Counted from the stretch's first letter, positions 36,230-45,085 are shown. The stretch is DNA of 64,000 bases from Deltaproteobacteria bacterium (GCA_016219005.1 JACRCN010000079.1:1-64000); one strand, 5' to 3'. Program-made: numbers and translations. The notes: generated by a model from the sequence alone, not told the origin.

Positions 36230-36476
36230 GGCGATTCCTTTCCTTGAGGCGTGTGGTTATTCGATAAGAAAAAAAGGTTATAATATTCTGGCACCGTAAA
36301 GAAAACCCCAAAGCATGTCAAGAGAAAACAGGGACGACGTCCGGGCCAACCCGGCATTTTCGCTTGACAACCCGCAGGGCTTGCCGTAAGCGCAAAAGAT
36401 ACCGGGCGGGCGGCTTTCAGCAGCCCTTCCCGGCCGGTTTTAGATTGACGGAATTTGAAAGCGAGGAACACCTTCC

Positions 36477-37112
36477 ATGACGAAAGCCAAAGACGTAGAT
36501 GAATATATCGCCACCCACAAGGAGGCCATTGATCAAAACCCGGAATGCGGCAACTCGCACTATAACCTGGCTGTCGCCCTGATGGGAAAGCGGCAGTTCG
36601 AGGAGGCCGAGCGCGAGCTGAACGAAGCCCTCGAGTGCAGCCCGGGCCTGGCCGAAGCCTATGTCCTGCTGGGCGGCATCTGCATGCAGCGCGGGGACCT
36701 CGATGGCTGCCTGCGGAACAACCGCATGGCCGTCAAGGTGCGGCCGGGCTTTTCCGAGGGGTACGGGAACATCGGCTTCGTGGAGTTGCAGCGAGGCAAC
36801 GTCGACGAGGCCATTGAAAACTTCGAGCGCGCCACGTATTTCAACTTCCGCTACATCCAGGCCTTCACCAACCTGGCCAACGCCTATCTGATGAAGGGCC
36901 GCATCGAGGAGGCCATCGAGGCCAACCACAAGGCCCTCGTGCTGGCTCCGGATTTCGCGCCGGCGCACAACAACCTGGCCATCACCTACCTGGAAAACGG
37001 GCAATACGCCCTCGCCGTCGAGCATTGCGACAAAGCGGTGGAACTAGGTTACGACGTGGCACCTCAGATTCGGCAGGAGATTGAAGAGCAGCGCGCGAAT
37101 CTGAAAAAGTAA
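36477..37112 (+). CDS. TPR-repeat protein upstream of the dsr locus
   Basis: The 211-residue soluble protein consists of about five tetratricopeptide repeats. The alternating helices show the TPR consensus (SHYNLAVALMGKRQFEEAERELNEAL; AYVLLGGICMQRGD; GYGNIGFVELQRGNVDEAIENFERA; AFTNLANAYLMKGR; AHNNLAITYLENGQ). No signal peptide or membrane segment is seen. Such proteins are scaffolds, so a protein-binding role is expected but the partner is unknown. It is 8 bp upstream of the next gene and in the direction of dsrAB. Confidence 0.85.
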   Translation: MTKAKDVDEYIATHKEAIDQNPECGNSHYNLAVALMGKRQFEEAERELNEALECSPGLAEAYVLLGGICMQRGDLDGCLRNNRMAVKVRPGFSEGYGNIGFVELQRGNVDEAIENFERATYFNFRYIQAFTNLANAYLMKGRIEEAIEANHKALVLAPDFAPAHNNLAITYLENGQYALAVEHCDKAVELGYDVAPQIRQEIEEQRANLKK

Positions 37113-37120
37113 AAGATCCA

Positions 37121-38284
37121 GTGCCGCATTTTTCTTACTTCCTCGAAACAGCTGACCAGCCCCTTACTCCCGTCCAGCCGGCGTGGCACTGGCTGCTGCC
37201 GACCGGCCGGCGCTCGTTCCGGGATGCACCGGCCGGGCCGCAAGCCCCGTCCATCACCCTCGGGCAGTACTTCCAGGCTGTTCGGGCGTTTCTCGAAGGG
37301 CCGGCGCAAGCGGCGGTCGCGGGTGCCCTTCGCGGACGGGGCCTGGCAGCGGGCGGCGCGGAGGAAATCGGCATTTTTCTTGCCAAGCACGGCGAGTGCT
37401 ACCATCCGGCCCGGGTGGTAGCGCAGGCGTGCGGCGGCCGAATCGAATGGGTCGTGAACGTTGCGGTCTCGCCGGCCGGCGCATCCATCATCCAAAACGA
37501 GTTTGCCGTCCTGCAGCGCCTGAACCACGAGTTTTCCCCTTCCTACCTTCCGCAGGTCCACGTGCTCGGGGAAGTGAAGCTTCAACAAGGCCGGTCACTT
37601 TCCATGTTCCTGGGGGAGTGGCTGACGGGTTTCCACGAGTTTCACCTTACCCGCGGCGGCCCGGGCGATGAGATGGGCCTCGTGCTCTGGGACCCCGAAA
37701 ACGGCAACCGGATTCTGGACCGCGACCAGGCGAGGGCACTCTATGCCCAGGCCGCCCGGGTCCTCACGCACTATTTCAACGTTTCAACCGCGGAGTGCAT
37801 CGGCGCGTGGCATCATGCCGCCGGCGATTTCGTCGTCGACTTCGCGGGCCATGCTCCCGCGCTGCGGCTGGTCACCGTCCGGGAATACCGACCGCTGCTG
37901 CAGCCGGAGTCGGCCCCGGGCGGCCGCGGCGTCAAGAGCCTGCTCGAAGCGCTCCTGCTGTTCTTTCTGAACCTTACCATCCGCATGCGGCTCGACCGGC
38001 TGGACGGCGTGGGGGAGATCGCCTGGGCGGGGCCGGCGGCCGTCGAAGGGGCCCTGGCGGGGGTGCTGGAAGCCCTGGCCGAAAAACCGGAGCTGCCCGA
38101 TGTGCCCCTGCCGCTCGACGTGCTCTTCACGCACTATCTGCTCTCCGCCACCCCGGATGACCTGCTGGACATGTGTTCGGGCATCCTCGCGTCCTTCCAC
38201 CCGCAGTCCCCGGACACAGCCGTGGCCAGAGCCCATCTGGAAGAGCATGCCGCAGCACTCGCGCTCGCCCTCAGCCGACTTTGA
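37121..38284 (+). CDS. Unknown protein, possibly with a kinase-like fold, between TPR gene and dsrA
   Basis: I do not recognise a named family. The 387-residue soluble protein starts at GTG 37121. Residues about 100-260 show an order reminiscent of aminoglycoside-phosphotransferase-like kinases: a beta-rich VNVAVSPAG, ENEFAVLQRL-type helix (NEFAVLQRLNHEFSPSYLP), a hinge-like MFLGEWLTGFHEFHL, and a GDFVVDF segment where such kinases carry a metal-binding Asp. The HxD catalytic motif is not obvious; the corresponding region reads AWHHAAGDFVVD. The C-terminal half is helical, ending at EEHAAALALALS. Its position after the TPR gene and before dsrAB suggests a sulfur- or anaerobe-linked role, which is inference. 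Confidence 0.6.
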   Translation: MPHFSYFLETADQPLTPVQPAWHWLLPTGRRSFRDAPAGPQAPSITLGQYFQAVRAFLEGPAQAAVAGALRGRGLAAGGAEEIGIFLAKHGECYHPARVVAQACGGRIEWVVNVAVSPAGASIIQNEFAVLQRLNHEFSPSYLPQVHVLGEVKLQQGRSLSMFLGEWLTGFHEFHLTRGGPGDEMGLVLWDPENGNRILDRDQARALYAQAARVLTHYFNVSTAECIGAWHHAAGDFVVDFAGHAPALRLVTVREYRPLLQPESAPGGRGVKSLLEALLLFFLNLTIRMRLDRLDGVGEIAWAGPAAVEGALAGVLEALAEKPELPDVPLPLDVLFTHYLLSATPDDLLDMCSGILASFHPQSPDTAVARAHLEEHAAALALALSRL

Positions 38285-38390
38285 TCCGCACTATATGCAG
38301 GGATTTTCGGCCGGGGCGCCTCAAGATAAGGTATGAGTCTAACATCCCCATTTTACAAGGCTCGCCGGCCTTTGCGCAGGTGCTTTTCTA

Positions 38391-38419
38391 TTGACAACCG
38401 TCCGCTTTAATTCTATAGC
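38391..38419 (+). promoter_or_regulatory. Predicted dsrABD promoter
   Basis: TTGACA (38391-38396) and TATAGC (38414-38419) are separated by 17 nt in the gap before dsrA, leaving a leader of about 145 nt. The leader holds a perfect AGGAGGTGA (38492-38500) that serves no ordinary start codon, and the functional dsrA SD GGAGG (38562-38566). Confidence 0.6.
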
Positions 38420-38572
38420 AAAACCTTCCATCTGCGCTCAACATTCCTTACAGGGTAAAAAATAACCAGTGCGAAATCATCAATCATTGAGAGGAGGTGA
38501 GCCGTTTTTTATTCCGATTAGGCGGTGGCTGCGTTTGCGGGTCTCAATCATCAATTCAAACGGAGGTAGATA

Positions 38573-39886
38573 ATGGCAAAACACAAGACTCCCATGCTGG
38601 ACCAGCTTGAAAGCGGGCCCTGGCCGAGCTTCGTGTCCGACTTGAAGGCGCTGGCTGACGAGCGCACGAAAAACCCCAAGAAACTCGACTTCCAGGTTCC
38701 CGTGGACGTCGTCGACGACCTGCTGGGTCTGCTGGAACTGTCCTTCAAAGACGGCGCGACCCACTGGAAGCATGGCGGCATCGTCGGCGTGTTCGGGTAC
38801 GGCGGCGGCGTCATCGGCCGCTACTGCGACCAGCCGGAGATGTTCCCGGGGGTTGCCCACTTCCACACCATGCGCGTCAACCAGCCCGGCGGCAAGTTTT
38901 ACACCACCGAGTACCTTCGCAATCTCTGCGACCTGTGGGACCTGCGCGGCAGCGGCATGACCAACATGCACGGCTCCACCGGCGACATCATTTTCCTGGG
39001 CACCCGCACGGATCAGCTCGAAGAGATCTTTTTCGAGCTCACCCACAAGTTCAATCAGGACCTCGGCGGTTCCGGCTCCAACCTGCGTACGCCCTCGGAC
39101 TGCATCGGCGCGGCGCGTTGCGAGTACGCCTGCTACGACACCCAGGACCTGTGCTTCACCATGACCAATGACTACCAGGACGAGCTGCACCGCCCGGCCT
39201 TCCCCTACAAGTTCAAGTTCAAGTTCGACGGCTGCCCGAACTGCTGTGTCGCCTCCATCGCCCGGTCCGACATGTCCTTCATCGGCACCTGGCGCGACGA
39301 CATCCGCATCGACCAGGAAGCCGTTCAGAGCTACATCGGCGGCGAGATCCCGCCCAACGCCGGGGCGCACATGAGCCGCGATTGGGGAAAATTCGACATC
39401 CAGAAGGAAGTCATCGGTCTGTGTCCCACCGAGTGCATGCGGATGGAAGGCAAGAAGCTTAAAATCGACAACAAGGAATGCAACCGCTGCATGCATTGCA
39501 TCAACGTCATGCCCCGCGCCCTGCGGATCGGCAAGGACCGCGGTCTTTCCATCCTGGTCGGCGCCAAGGCCCCGATTCTCGACGGCGCCCAGATGGGCTC
39601 GCTGCTCGTGCCCTTCGTCAAGGCCGAAGCACCCTACGAGGAGATCAAGGAAGTCATCGAGAAGGTCTGGGATTGGTGGATGGAAGAGGGCAAGAACCGC
39701 GAGCGGCTCGGCGAGCTGATCAAGCGCCAGGGCTTCCAGAAACTGCTGGAGGCGACCGGGATTGCGCCCGATGCGCGCCATGTGAAGGAGCCGAGGTCCA
39801 ACCCCTACATCTTCTGGAAGGAAGAAGAGGTCGAGGGCGGCTGGACGCGCGACGTCAACGAATTCCGCAAACATCATCTGAGATAA
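38573..39886 (+). CDS. dsrA: Dissimilatory (bi)sulfite reductase alpha subunit
   Basis: Cytosolic DsrAB reduces sulfite to the sulfide level with siroheme-[4Fe-4S] centres, the key energy step of sulfate respiration. The 437-aa subunit shows the siroheme/cluster cysteines in ARCEYACYDT and DGCPNCC. An inserted ferredoxin domain carries CPTECM and CNRCMHCINVMP. The sequence MTNMHGSTGDIIFLGT and the C-terminal NPYIFWKEEE are characteristic of DsrA. Start ATG 38573 has GGAGG 6 nt upstream. dsrB follows after 12 bp. Confidence 0.98.
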   Translation: MAKHKTPMLDQLESGPWPSFVSDLKALADERTKNPKKLDFQVPVDVVDDLLGLLELSFKDGATHWKHGGIVGVFGYGGGVIGRYCDQPEMFPGVAHFHTMRVNQPGGKFYTTEYLRNLCDLWDLRGSGMTNMHGSTGDIIFLGTRTDQLEEIFFELTHKFNQDLGGSGSNLRTPSDCIGAARCEYACYDTQDLCFTMTNDYQDELHRPAFPYKFKFKFDGCPNCCVASIARSDMSFIGTWRDDIRIDQEAVQSYIGGEIPPNAGAHMSRDWGKFDIQKEVIGLCPTECMRMEGKKLKIDNKECNRCMHCINVMPRALRIGKDRGLSILVGAKAPILDGAQMGSLLVPFVKAEAPYEEIKEVIEKVWDWWMEEGKNRERLGELIKRQGFQKLLEATGIAPDARHVKEPRSNPYIFWKEEEVEGGWTRDVNEFRKHHLR

Positions 39887-39898
39887 GGGGGGCGAGCT

Positions 39899-41044
39899 AT
39901 GGCATTTATTTCTTCCGGATACGATCCCAAGGAGCCGATGAAGAACCGCATCACCGACATCGGTCCGCGCAAATACGACGAATTCTACCCGCCCGTCATT
40001 GCCAAGAACAAGGGCACGTGGCTGTATCATCAATATCTTAAACCGGGCGTCTATTACCATGTGGCCGAGTCCGGCGACAAAGTCTTCACCGTGCGCGTCG
40101 GCGGGGCCCGCCTGATGAGCACGCTGCTCATCCAGGAGATCTGCGAGATCGCCGACAAGCACTGCGGCGGCTATGTCCGCTGGACCACGCGCAACAACAT
40201 CGAGTTCATGGTCGACAGCGAGAAAAAGGTGGAGCCCCTGATCAAGGACCTGGAGAGCCGCAAGTTCAAGGGCGGCAGCTTCAAGTTCCCGGTCGGCGGC
40301 ACCGGTGCGGGCATTACCAACATCGTCCACACCCAGGGCTGGGCGCACTGCCACACCCCGGCCACCGACGCCTCCGGCCCGGTCAAGGCCACCATGGACG
40401 TGCTGTTCGAGGACTTCAAGAGCATGCGGCTTCCGGCCCACCTGCGGGTGTCGCTGGCCTGCTGCCTGAACATGTGCGGCGCGGTGCACTGCTCCGATAT
40501 CGCCATCCTGGGATACCACCGCAAACCGCCCATGCTCGACCACGAGTACCTGGACAAGATGTGCGAGATCCCGCTCGCCATCGCGGCCTGCCCGACTGCG
40601 GCCATCAAGCCGGCCAAGGTGGAAGTCGGCGGCCAGAAGATCAACAGTGTCGCCGTGAACAACGACCGCTGCATGTTCTGCGGCAATTGCTACACCATGT
40701 GCCCGGCCATGCCGCTCGCCGACAAGGAAGGCGACGGCATCGTCATCATGGCGGGCGGTAAGGTCTCCAACCGGCGATCGGCACCGAAGTTCTCCAAGGT
40801 CGTCGTGGCCTTCCTCCCCAACGAGGCGCCGCGCTGGCCGCAGACCACCGCCGTGATCAAGAAGATGGTTGATGTCTACGCCAACGACGCCCGCAAGTAC
40901 GAGCGCCTCGGCGAGTGGGCGGAGCGGATCGGCTGGGAGCGCTTCTTCGAGAAGTGCGAACTGCCGTTCACCCACCACCTGATCGACGATTTCCGCGATC
41001 CGGCCTACTACACGTGGCGCCAGACCACTCAGTTCAAGTTCTAA
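39899..41044 (+). CDS. dsrB: Dissimilatory (bi)sulfite reductase beta subunit
   Basis: The second subunit, 381 aa, forms the alpha2beta2 enzyme with DsrA. Motifs: [17 protein letters not shown], the siroheme-cluster cysteines in [15 protein letters not shown], and a ferredoxin domain with [20 protein letters not shown]. The N-terminal [17 protein letters not shown] and the C-terminal [24 protein letters not shown] match DsrB. The SD-like aggggggcg is before ATG 39899. A stem-loop separates it from dsrD. Confidence 0.98.
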   Translation: MAFISSGYDPKEPMKNRITDIGPRKYDEFYPPVIAKNKGTWLYHQYLKPGVYYHVAESGDKVFTVRVGGARLMSTLLIQEICEIADKHCGGYVRWTTRNNIEFMVDSEKKVEPLIKDLESRKFKGGSFKFPVGGTGAGITNIVHTQGWAHCHTPATDASGPVKATMDVLFEDFKSMRLPAHLRVSLACCLNMCGAVHCSDIAILGYHRKPPMLDHEYLDKMCEIPLAIAACPTAAIKPAKVEVGGQKINSVAVNNDRCMFCGNCYTMCPAMPLADKEGDGIVIMAGGKVSNRRSAPKFSKVVVAFLPNEAPRWPQTTAVIKKMVDVYANDARKYERLGEWAERIGWERFFEKCELPFTHHLIDDFRDPAYYTWRQTTQFKF

Positions 41045-41061
41045 GGCGCCCGGGTTGAAAT

Positions 41062-41084
41062 GGGGGCACCCCTGCGGTGCCCCC
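41062..41084 (+). terminator. Hairpin between dsrB and dsrD
   Basis: The perfect 9-bp stem gggggcacc/ggtgccccc (41062-41070 with 41076-41084) has a 5-nt loop. It is followed by ttcacttt, not a run of U, so it may trim expression of the downstream genes or protect the dsrAB message rather than end transcription. Confidence 0.55.
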
Positions 41085-41110
41085 TTCACTTTAAGGAAAA
41101 GAGGTAAACC

Positions 41111-41350
41111 ATGGAGTACGCGGAAGCCAAAGCCAAAGTGATCGAAGAACTTACCAAGAAACTGAAGAGCAAATCCAAGTTTTACTTCAACGACCTGGCC
41201 GGTATCCTGGAGATGAAGCCCCGGGAAGCCAAGAAGCTGATCAACGATATGGTGACCGACGGCACGTTGGAGTACTGGTCCAGCGGCAGCACCTCCATGT
41301 ACGGCCTGAAAGGGACCGGAAAACAGCAGGCCGCCGAGCACGAAGAATAA
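41111..41350 (+). CDS. dsrD: DsrD, small winged-helix protein of the dsr operon
   Basis: The 79-residue protein (MEYAEAKAKVIEELTKKLKSK...) is a winged helix as known for DsrD of Desulfovibrio. It includes KSKFYFNDLAGILEMKPREAKKLINDMV as recognition helices (quoted in two overlapping families of helix) and the wing GTLEYWSSGSTSMYGLKG. DsrD stimulates sulfite reduction by DsrAB, and its presence marks reductive rather than oxidative sulfur metabolism. It follows dsrB by 66 bp, with AAGG-type SD (aaaagaggtaaacc). Confidence 0.96.
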   Translation: MEYAEAKAKVIEELTKKLKSKSKFYFNDLAGILEMKPREAKKLINDMVTDGTLEYWSSGSTSMYGLKGTGKQQAAEHEE

Positions 41351-41393
41351 TTGCCCTCCGGTCGACGCCGGCTTTACGAACCAACAGGCTTTA

Positions 41394-42821
41394 ATGCAGT
41401 CCAGTGAATCGAATTTTCCCCGGGTGGTCATCTCCGCCCTCCGGGGCGGTTCGGGCAAGACGATCCTGTCGATCGGTACGGTTGCGGCCCTGCGCGCCCG
41501 GGGGAATTCCGTCGCCGCTTTCAAGAAAGGCCCGGATTACATCGATGCGGGCTGGCTTGCTCTCGCAGCAGGCCGGCCCTGCTACAATCTGGACACATTC
41601 CTGCTGAGCGCCGAGAGCATCCGGCGCTCGTTCTGCTCCCACAGCCTTCGCGTCGATTGCGCCCTGATCGAAGGCAACCGCGGTCTGTACGACGGCATCG
41701 ACCTCGACGGCACCACCAGCACCGCCGAACTGGCCAAGCTGCTTGGCGCGCCGGTGGTGATGTGCCTGGACTGTACCAAAACCACACGCACCATGGCGGC
41801 GGTGATTTCCGGCTGCGTCCGCTTCGATCCGGAGGTGGCCATCCGCGGGGTGATTCTCAACCGGGTCGCCGGCGCACGGCATGAATCCATCCTGCGCCGC
41901 AGCATCGAGCATTACAGCGGGGTTCCGGTGATCGGCGCGGTTCCCAAGCTCAACCGGGAGATTTTTCCCGAGCGCCACATGGGGCTCGTGCCCACCCCCG
42001 AACACGGCTGGGCGGCGGACTCGATCCGGTCCATCGCACGCATCGCAGCCCAGCACATCGATCTGGAAGCATTCGTTCGCATCGCCCGCGAAGCCCCGCC
42101 CATCCGCGGGGTGTGCCCGGCCCCGGACCTGGAGAGGCCACCGGGTCAACGGGCAACGGGCCAACCCGCTTTGGCCCGCGTCGGCATCCTGCGGGACGCG
42201 GCGTTCCAGTTTTACTATCCCGAAAACATCGAGGCCTTGGCGACGGCCGGGGCGCAGATTGTTTCCGTGAGCCCGCTCCGGGACGAGAGCCTGCCCGAGC
42301 TCGACGCGATTTACATCGGCGGAGGGTTTCCCGAGACGCACGCCCCGGAACTTGCAGCCAACACGCTGTTCAGCCGCCGGCTGCGGGAGATGGTCGATGA
42401 CGGGCTGCCGGTCTATGCCGAGTGTGGCGGCCTCATGTACCTGGGCGAAGAACTGGTCCTGGAGGGCCAGAGCTACCCGATGGCGGGCATCCTCCCGGTG
42501 TCCTTCGGGCTGTTCAAGCGCCCCCAGGGACACGGCTACACCGTCGTCAGCGTGGAGGGTGAAAATCCGTACTACCCGCGCGGCACCGAAATCCGCGGCC
42601 ACGAGTTCCACTACTCCCGGGTGCTGCGGTGGTCCGGCCGGGAGCGCGACCTGGTGTTCCGCATGCTGCGCGGGGCCGGGATCCACGGCGACCGGGACGG
42701 GATCGTTCACAAAAACGTTCTCGCCACCTACACCCACATTCACGCCTTGGGCACACCCGACTGGGCGAACGCGCTGATCCGCAATGCCGTCGCATACAAA
42801 GCCAAGCGCACCGGAAGCTGA
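41394..42821 (+). CDS. dsrN: Siroheme amidase, cobyrinate a,c-diamide synthase family
   Basis: Glutamine- and ATP-dependent amidase of 475 aa. The N-terminal domain has the P-loop ALRGGSGKTILSIG and the CobB-type KKGPDYIDAGWL and EGNRGLYDGID. The C-terminal triad glutaminase has the nucleophile Cys in YAECGGLMYLGE and the GHEFHYS motif (RGHEFHYSRVL). Relatives in B12 synthesis (CbiA/CobB) amidate cobyrinate. Directly after dsrD the gene is known as dsrN, thought to make the siroheme amide of DsrAB. The corrin enzyme cannot be excluded from sequence alone. It overlaps the following methyltransferase gene by 38 bp. Confidence 0.88.
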   Translation: MQSSESNFPRVVISALRGGSGKTILSIGTVAALRARGNSVAAFKKGPDYIDAGWLALAAGRPCYNLDTFLLSAESIRRSFCSHSLRVDCALIEGNRGLYDGIDLDGTTSTAELAKLLGAPVVMCLDCTKTTRTMAAVISGCVRFDPEVAIRGVILNRVAGARHESILRRSIEHYSGVPVIGAVPKLNREIFPERHMGLVPTPEHGWAADSIRSIARIAAQHIDLEAFVRIAREAPPIRGVCPAPDLERPPGQRATGQPALARVGILRDAAFQFYYPENIEALATAGAQIVSVSPLRDESLPELDAIYIGGGFPETHAPELAANTLFSRRLREMVDDGLPVYAECGGLMYLGEELVLEGQSYPMAGILPVSFGLFKRPQGHGYTVVSVEGENPYYPRGTEIRGHEFHYSRVLRWSGRERDLVFRMLRGAGIHGDRDGIVHKNVLATYTHIHALGTPDWANALIRNAVAYKAKRTGS

Positions 42822-43635
42822 CGGTGTTCCCGCCGGAGACCTCCGGGAGCGCGTGCTGAAATTCATTGCGGACCGGCGCCAGACGCCGGCCGACATTCTC
42901 AAGGCCCTGTCGCATCCGCCGGTTTTCCCCAAAACCTCCGTGCAGGATGCCATCCGCGAGCTGGTGGCGGCGGGCGCGCTTACTTACACCACCGAGTACG
43001 GCCGCAGCTTTCTCGAGCCCTCCTTCGACCGCCCCGTGCGGGTTTCCGAGCGCATCGTGCTGGCCCCGCCCGACCGTGACGTGCCGCCGGGGCTGGGGGA
43101 CATCGTCGTGCGCCTCCGGTCGGGGGCGGCCTTCGGCGTCGGCAGGCACCCCACGACCCGCCTGGCCTTGCGAGGGATCGAGTTCGCGTTGAGCCGGAGC
43201 GGCGCGGCCCGCACGCGAGCCGGCAGCAGCGTTCTGGACATCGGCACCGGCAGCGGAGTGCTGGCGATCGCGGCGGTCAAACTCGGGATCGAAAACGGGG
43301 TCGGCCTCGACATCGACCCCTGCGCCGTTACCGAAGCCGCGCAAAACGTGAGTCTGAACGGCCTGGCCGGCCGCATCGAGATATCCGACCGCGGCCTCGA
43401 TCGCATCGAGGGTGTCTTCAGCCTGGTGGTTGCGAACCTGCGGCTGCCGACACTCGAGCGCCTGGCAAGAGCGATCGCTGCCCTGACAATGCCCGGCGGT
43501 GCCCTGGTGGTGTCCGGGGTTCAGTACGCGGAGCAAGCGGCGGTTGTGGCCATCTACGGCCGGCAGCGGTTCGAATGCGCGTGGTCGGTTGCGGAGGACC
43601 GGTGGATGGGGCTGGTGTTGAACAAGACCGGATGA
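42784..43635 (+). CDS. PrmA-like methyltransferase with N-terminal winged-helix domain
   Basis: SAM-dependent methyltransferase of up to 283 aa. Residues about 24-95 form a winged-helix-like domain (RERVLKFIADRRQTPADILKAL, then AIRELVAAGALTYTTEYG). The C-terminal part has GVGRHPTTRLALRGIE, like the FGTGxHxTT of PrmA, and motif I VLDIGTGSGVLAIAAVKLG. GLDIDPCAVTEAAQNVSLNG follows, then VVANL where PrmA has NIL. PrmA methylates ribosomal protein L11, but here its recognition domain is replaced by the winged helix, so the substrate is open. ATG 42784 overlaps dsrN by 38 bp; GTG 42853 with GGGAG is an alternative start. Tight linkage to dsrN suggests a dsr-related target. Confidence 0.78.
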   Translation: MPSHTKPSAPEADGVPAGDLRERVLKFIADRRQTPADILKALSHPPVFPKTSVQDAIRELVAAGALTYTTEYGRSFLEPSFDRPVRVSERIVLAPPDRDVPPGLGDIVVRLRSGAAFGVGRHPTTRLALRGIEFALSRSGAARTRAGSSVLDIGTGSGVLAIAAVKLGIENGVGLDIDPCAVTEAAQNVSLNGLAGRIEISDRGLDRIEGVFSLVVANLRLPTLERLARAIAALTMPGGALVVSGVQYAEQAAVVAIYGRQRFECAWSVAEDRWMGLVLNKTG

Positions 43636-43643
43636 CTTCGTAG

Positions 43644-43677
43644 ATAAAGGCGGGCATCATCCGATGCCCGCCTTTAT
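43644..43677. terminator. Bidirectional intrinsic terminator after the dsr operon
   Basis: A perfect 14-bp stem ataaaggcgggcat (43644-43657) pairs with atgcccgcctttat (43664-43677) around loop catccg. It lies between the methyltransferase and the convergent cytochrome gene and can serve both. Confidence 0.88.
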
Positions 43678-43705
43678 GATTGAAATCTTCAGAAGCGGCT
43701 TCGCC

Positions 43706-44176
43706 TCAGCTCTTTTTCGGGTGGCAGTCGTTGCAGGTGACCGGGGCCTTCTTGGGCTTGAATTCCTTGTTGAACTCCTTGTGGCAGCCGATGCAGTTGT
43801 CGTGGAAGGCCTCGCTGTGGTACTCGAGCTTCTGCTTCTTGTCGAGCTTGGGCGCATCCTTGCCCTTGGGGGCCTCGCCGCATTTCTTGTGGCATTCGAG
43901 GCAGGCCTGGACCTTGCTGTCGGCCTTCAGACCGGCGATGGGTTTACCCTTGTCGTCATGATGGCAGTCGCCGCAGCCGTTCGGGTAGATCTTGGCATAC
44001 GCCTTGGCATACTCCTCGGAGTGTTTCTTGTGGCTGAACGGGACATCGCCTTTGGTCACCGGGCAGTCCTTCATGTTGATCTTGACCACATCCTTTACCG
44101 CCGCGTAAAGGCCCGCCGCGAAGAACAGGCAGGCTACGGCCACCAGCACCGAAAACACCACACTTTTTCTCCTCAT
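43706..44176 (-). CDS. Periplasmic tetrahaem cytochrome c3
   Basis: The 156-residue precursor has a signal peptide (RRKSVVFSVLVAVACLFFAAGLYA). Four haem-binding motifs follow: CGDCH, CLECH, CIGCH and CNDCH, with axial histidines in FSHKKH and YHSEAFH. This is the class III cytochrome c3 pattern. The protein is lysine-rich, as are the type I cytochromes that exchange electrons with periplasmic hydrogenases and formate dehydrogenases. In sulfate reducers it passes electrons to membrane complexes feeding Dsr. It is encoded alone, ending against the shared terminator. Type I versus II cannot be decided here. Confidence 0.93.
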   Translation of the reverse strand: MRRKSVVFSVLVAVACLFFAAGLYAAVKDVVKINMKDCPVTKGDVPFSHKKHSEEYAKAYAKIYPNGCGDCHHDDKGKPIAGLKADSKVQACLECHKKCGEAPKGKDAPKLDKKQKLEYHSEAFHDNCIGCHKEFNKEFKPKKAPVTCNDCHPKKS

Positions 44177-44317
44177 AGCCGCTCCCTTTCCCCCCCATTT
44201 GAGTTAATGGTTCCTACCCAATTACTACACAATCACCCCATTCAGGAATAAATAATTTTTACCAACTAACGCCATGCTTGTCAATGGCGTTCAGCGGCCC
44301 GCAGCGCCCATCCGCGC

Positions 44318-45073
44318 TCAGGCCGGCTTGTCCTCGGCGCCGGGTGCCGCGGCCTTTTTCCGGGTCAGCCAGGTGGCGCCGAAGATGCCGATTTCGTAAA
44401 GGATGATCAGCGGGATGGCCATCAGGATCGTGGAGACCACGTCGGGCGTCAGGAACGCACCGACCACGAAGGCCCCAATGACGGCGTACTTGCGGTTGCG
44501 CCTGAGCAAATCGACGGAGACGATGCCCAGCCGGGCCAGCAGAGCCAGCAGCACGGGCAGCTCGAACAACAGCCCGAAGATGAACAGGAGCTTGACGGAG
44601 AAGTTCAGGTATTCGTGCATGGAGGGAAGGGTGCGGATGAAATCCGAGCCGAAGCTGAGCAGGAATCTGAACCCGAAGGGAAACACCACGAAATAACCGA
44701 ACAGAGCCCCTCCCATGAAGAAAAACGAAGTGATCGCAATGACCGGGCCCAGTACGCGCCGCTCCTTGCCGTAAAGTCCCGGCGCCACGAACATCCAGAA
44801 CTGATAGAGCAGCACCGGGCTGGCCAGAAGGATGCCGGCAAAAAACGAGACCTTCAGGTAGGTGAAAAACGCTTCCGGCAGACCCGTGAATATCAGTTTG
44901 CCGCCCTCGGGCATGACGCGAATGAGCGGAAAGACCAACACCTCGAAAAGCTGTTCCTTGAACCCGTAGCACAGAAGGAAACCGGCCGCCACGGCGATGG
45001 CGCTCTTGATCAGCCGGGAGCGCAGTTCCTCCAGGTGGTCGGTGAAGGGCAGTCGTTCATCCTCGCGCAGCAT
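44318..45073 (-). CDS. tatC: Twin-arginine translocase subunit TatC
   Basis: Polytopic inner-membrane protein of 251 aa with six transmembrane segments, the receptor for twin-arginine signal peptides. Typical features are PFTDHLEELRSRLIKS at the N-terminus, PEAFFTYLKVSFFAG, FGLLFELPVLLALLARLGIV and VVGAFLTPDVVS. A charged tail follows (RKKAAAPGAEDKPA). It lies 12 bp after tatB. Its usual cargo, cofactor-bearing periplasmic enzymes, fits the neighbouring molybdenum-cofactor genes. Confidence 0.96.
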   Translation of the reverse strand: MLREDERLPFTDHLEELRSRLIKSAIAVAAGFLLCYGFKEQLFEVLVFPLIRVMPEGGKLIFTGLPEAFFTYLKVSFFAGILLASPVLLYQFWMFVAPGLYGKERRVLGPVIAITSFFFMGGALFGYFVVFPFGFRFLLSFGSDFIRTLPSMHEYLNFSVKLLFIFGLLFELPVLLALLARLGIVSVDLLRRNRKYAVIGAFVVGAFLTPDVVSTILMAIPLIILYEIGIFGATWLTRKKAAAPGAEDKPA

Positions 45074-45085
45074 CGTGAAGCGTGC

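Noticed and set aside
38480..41524. Very long open frame on the minus strand opposite dsrAB
   Set aside because: It is a shadow of the codon bias of dsrA and dsrB on the other strand; composition is Gly/Val/His/Ala-rich with no motif.
43636..43680. gatgacttcgtag after the methyltransferase as another repeat copy
   Set aside because: Only the first bases resemble the repeat end; what follows is a simple terminator hairpin.
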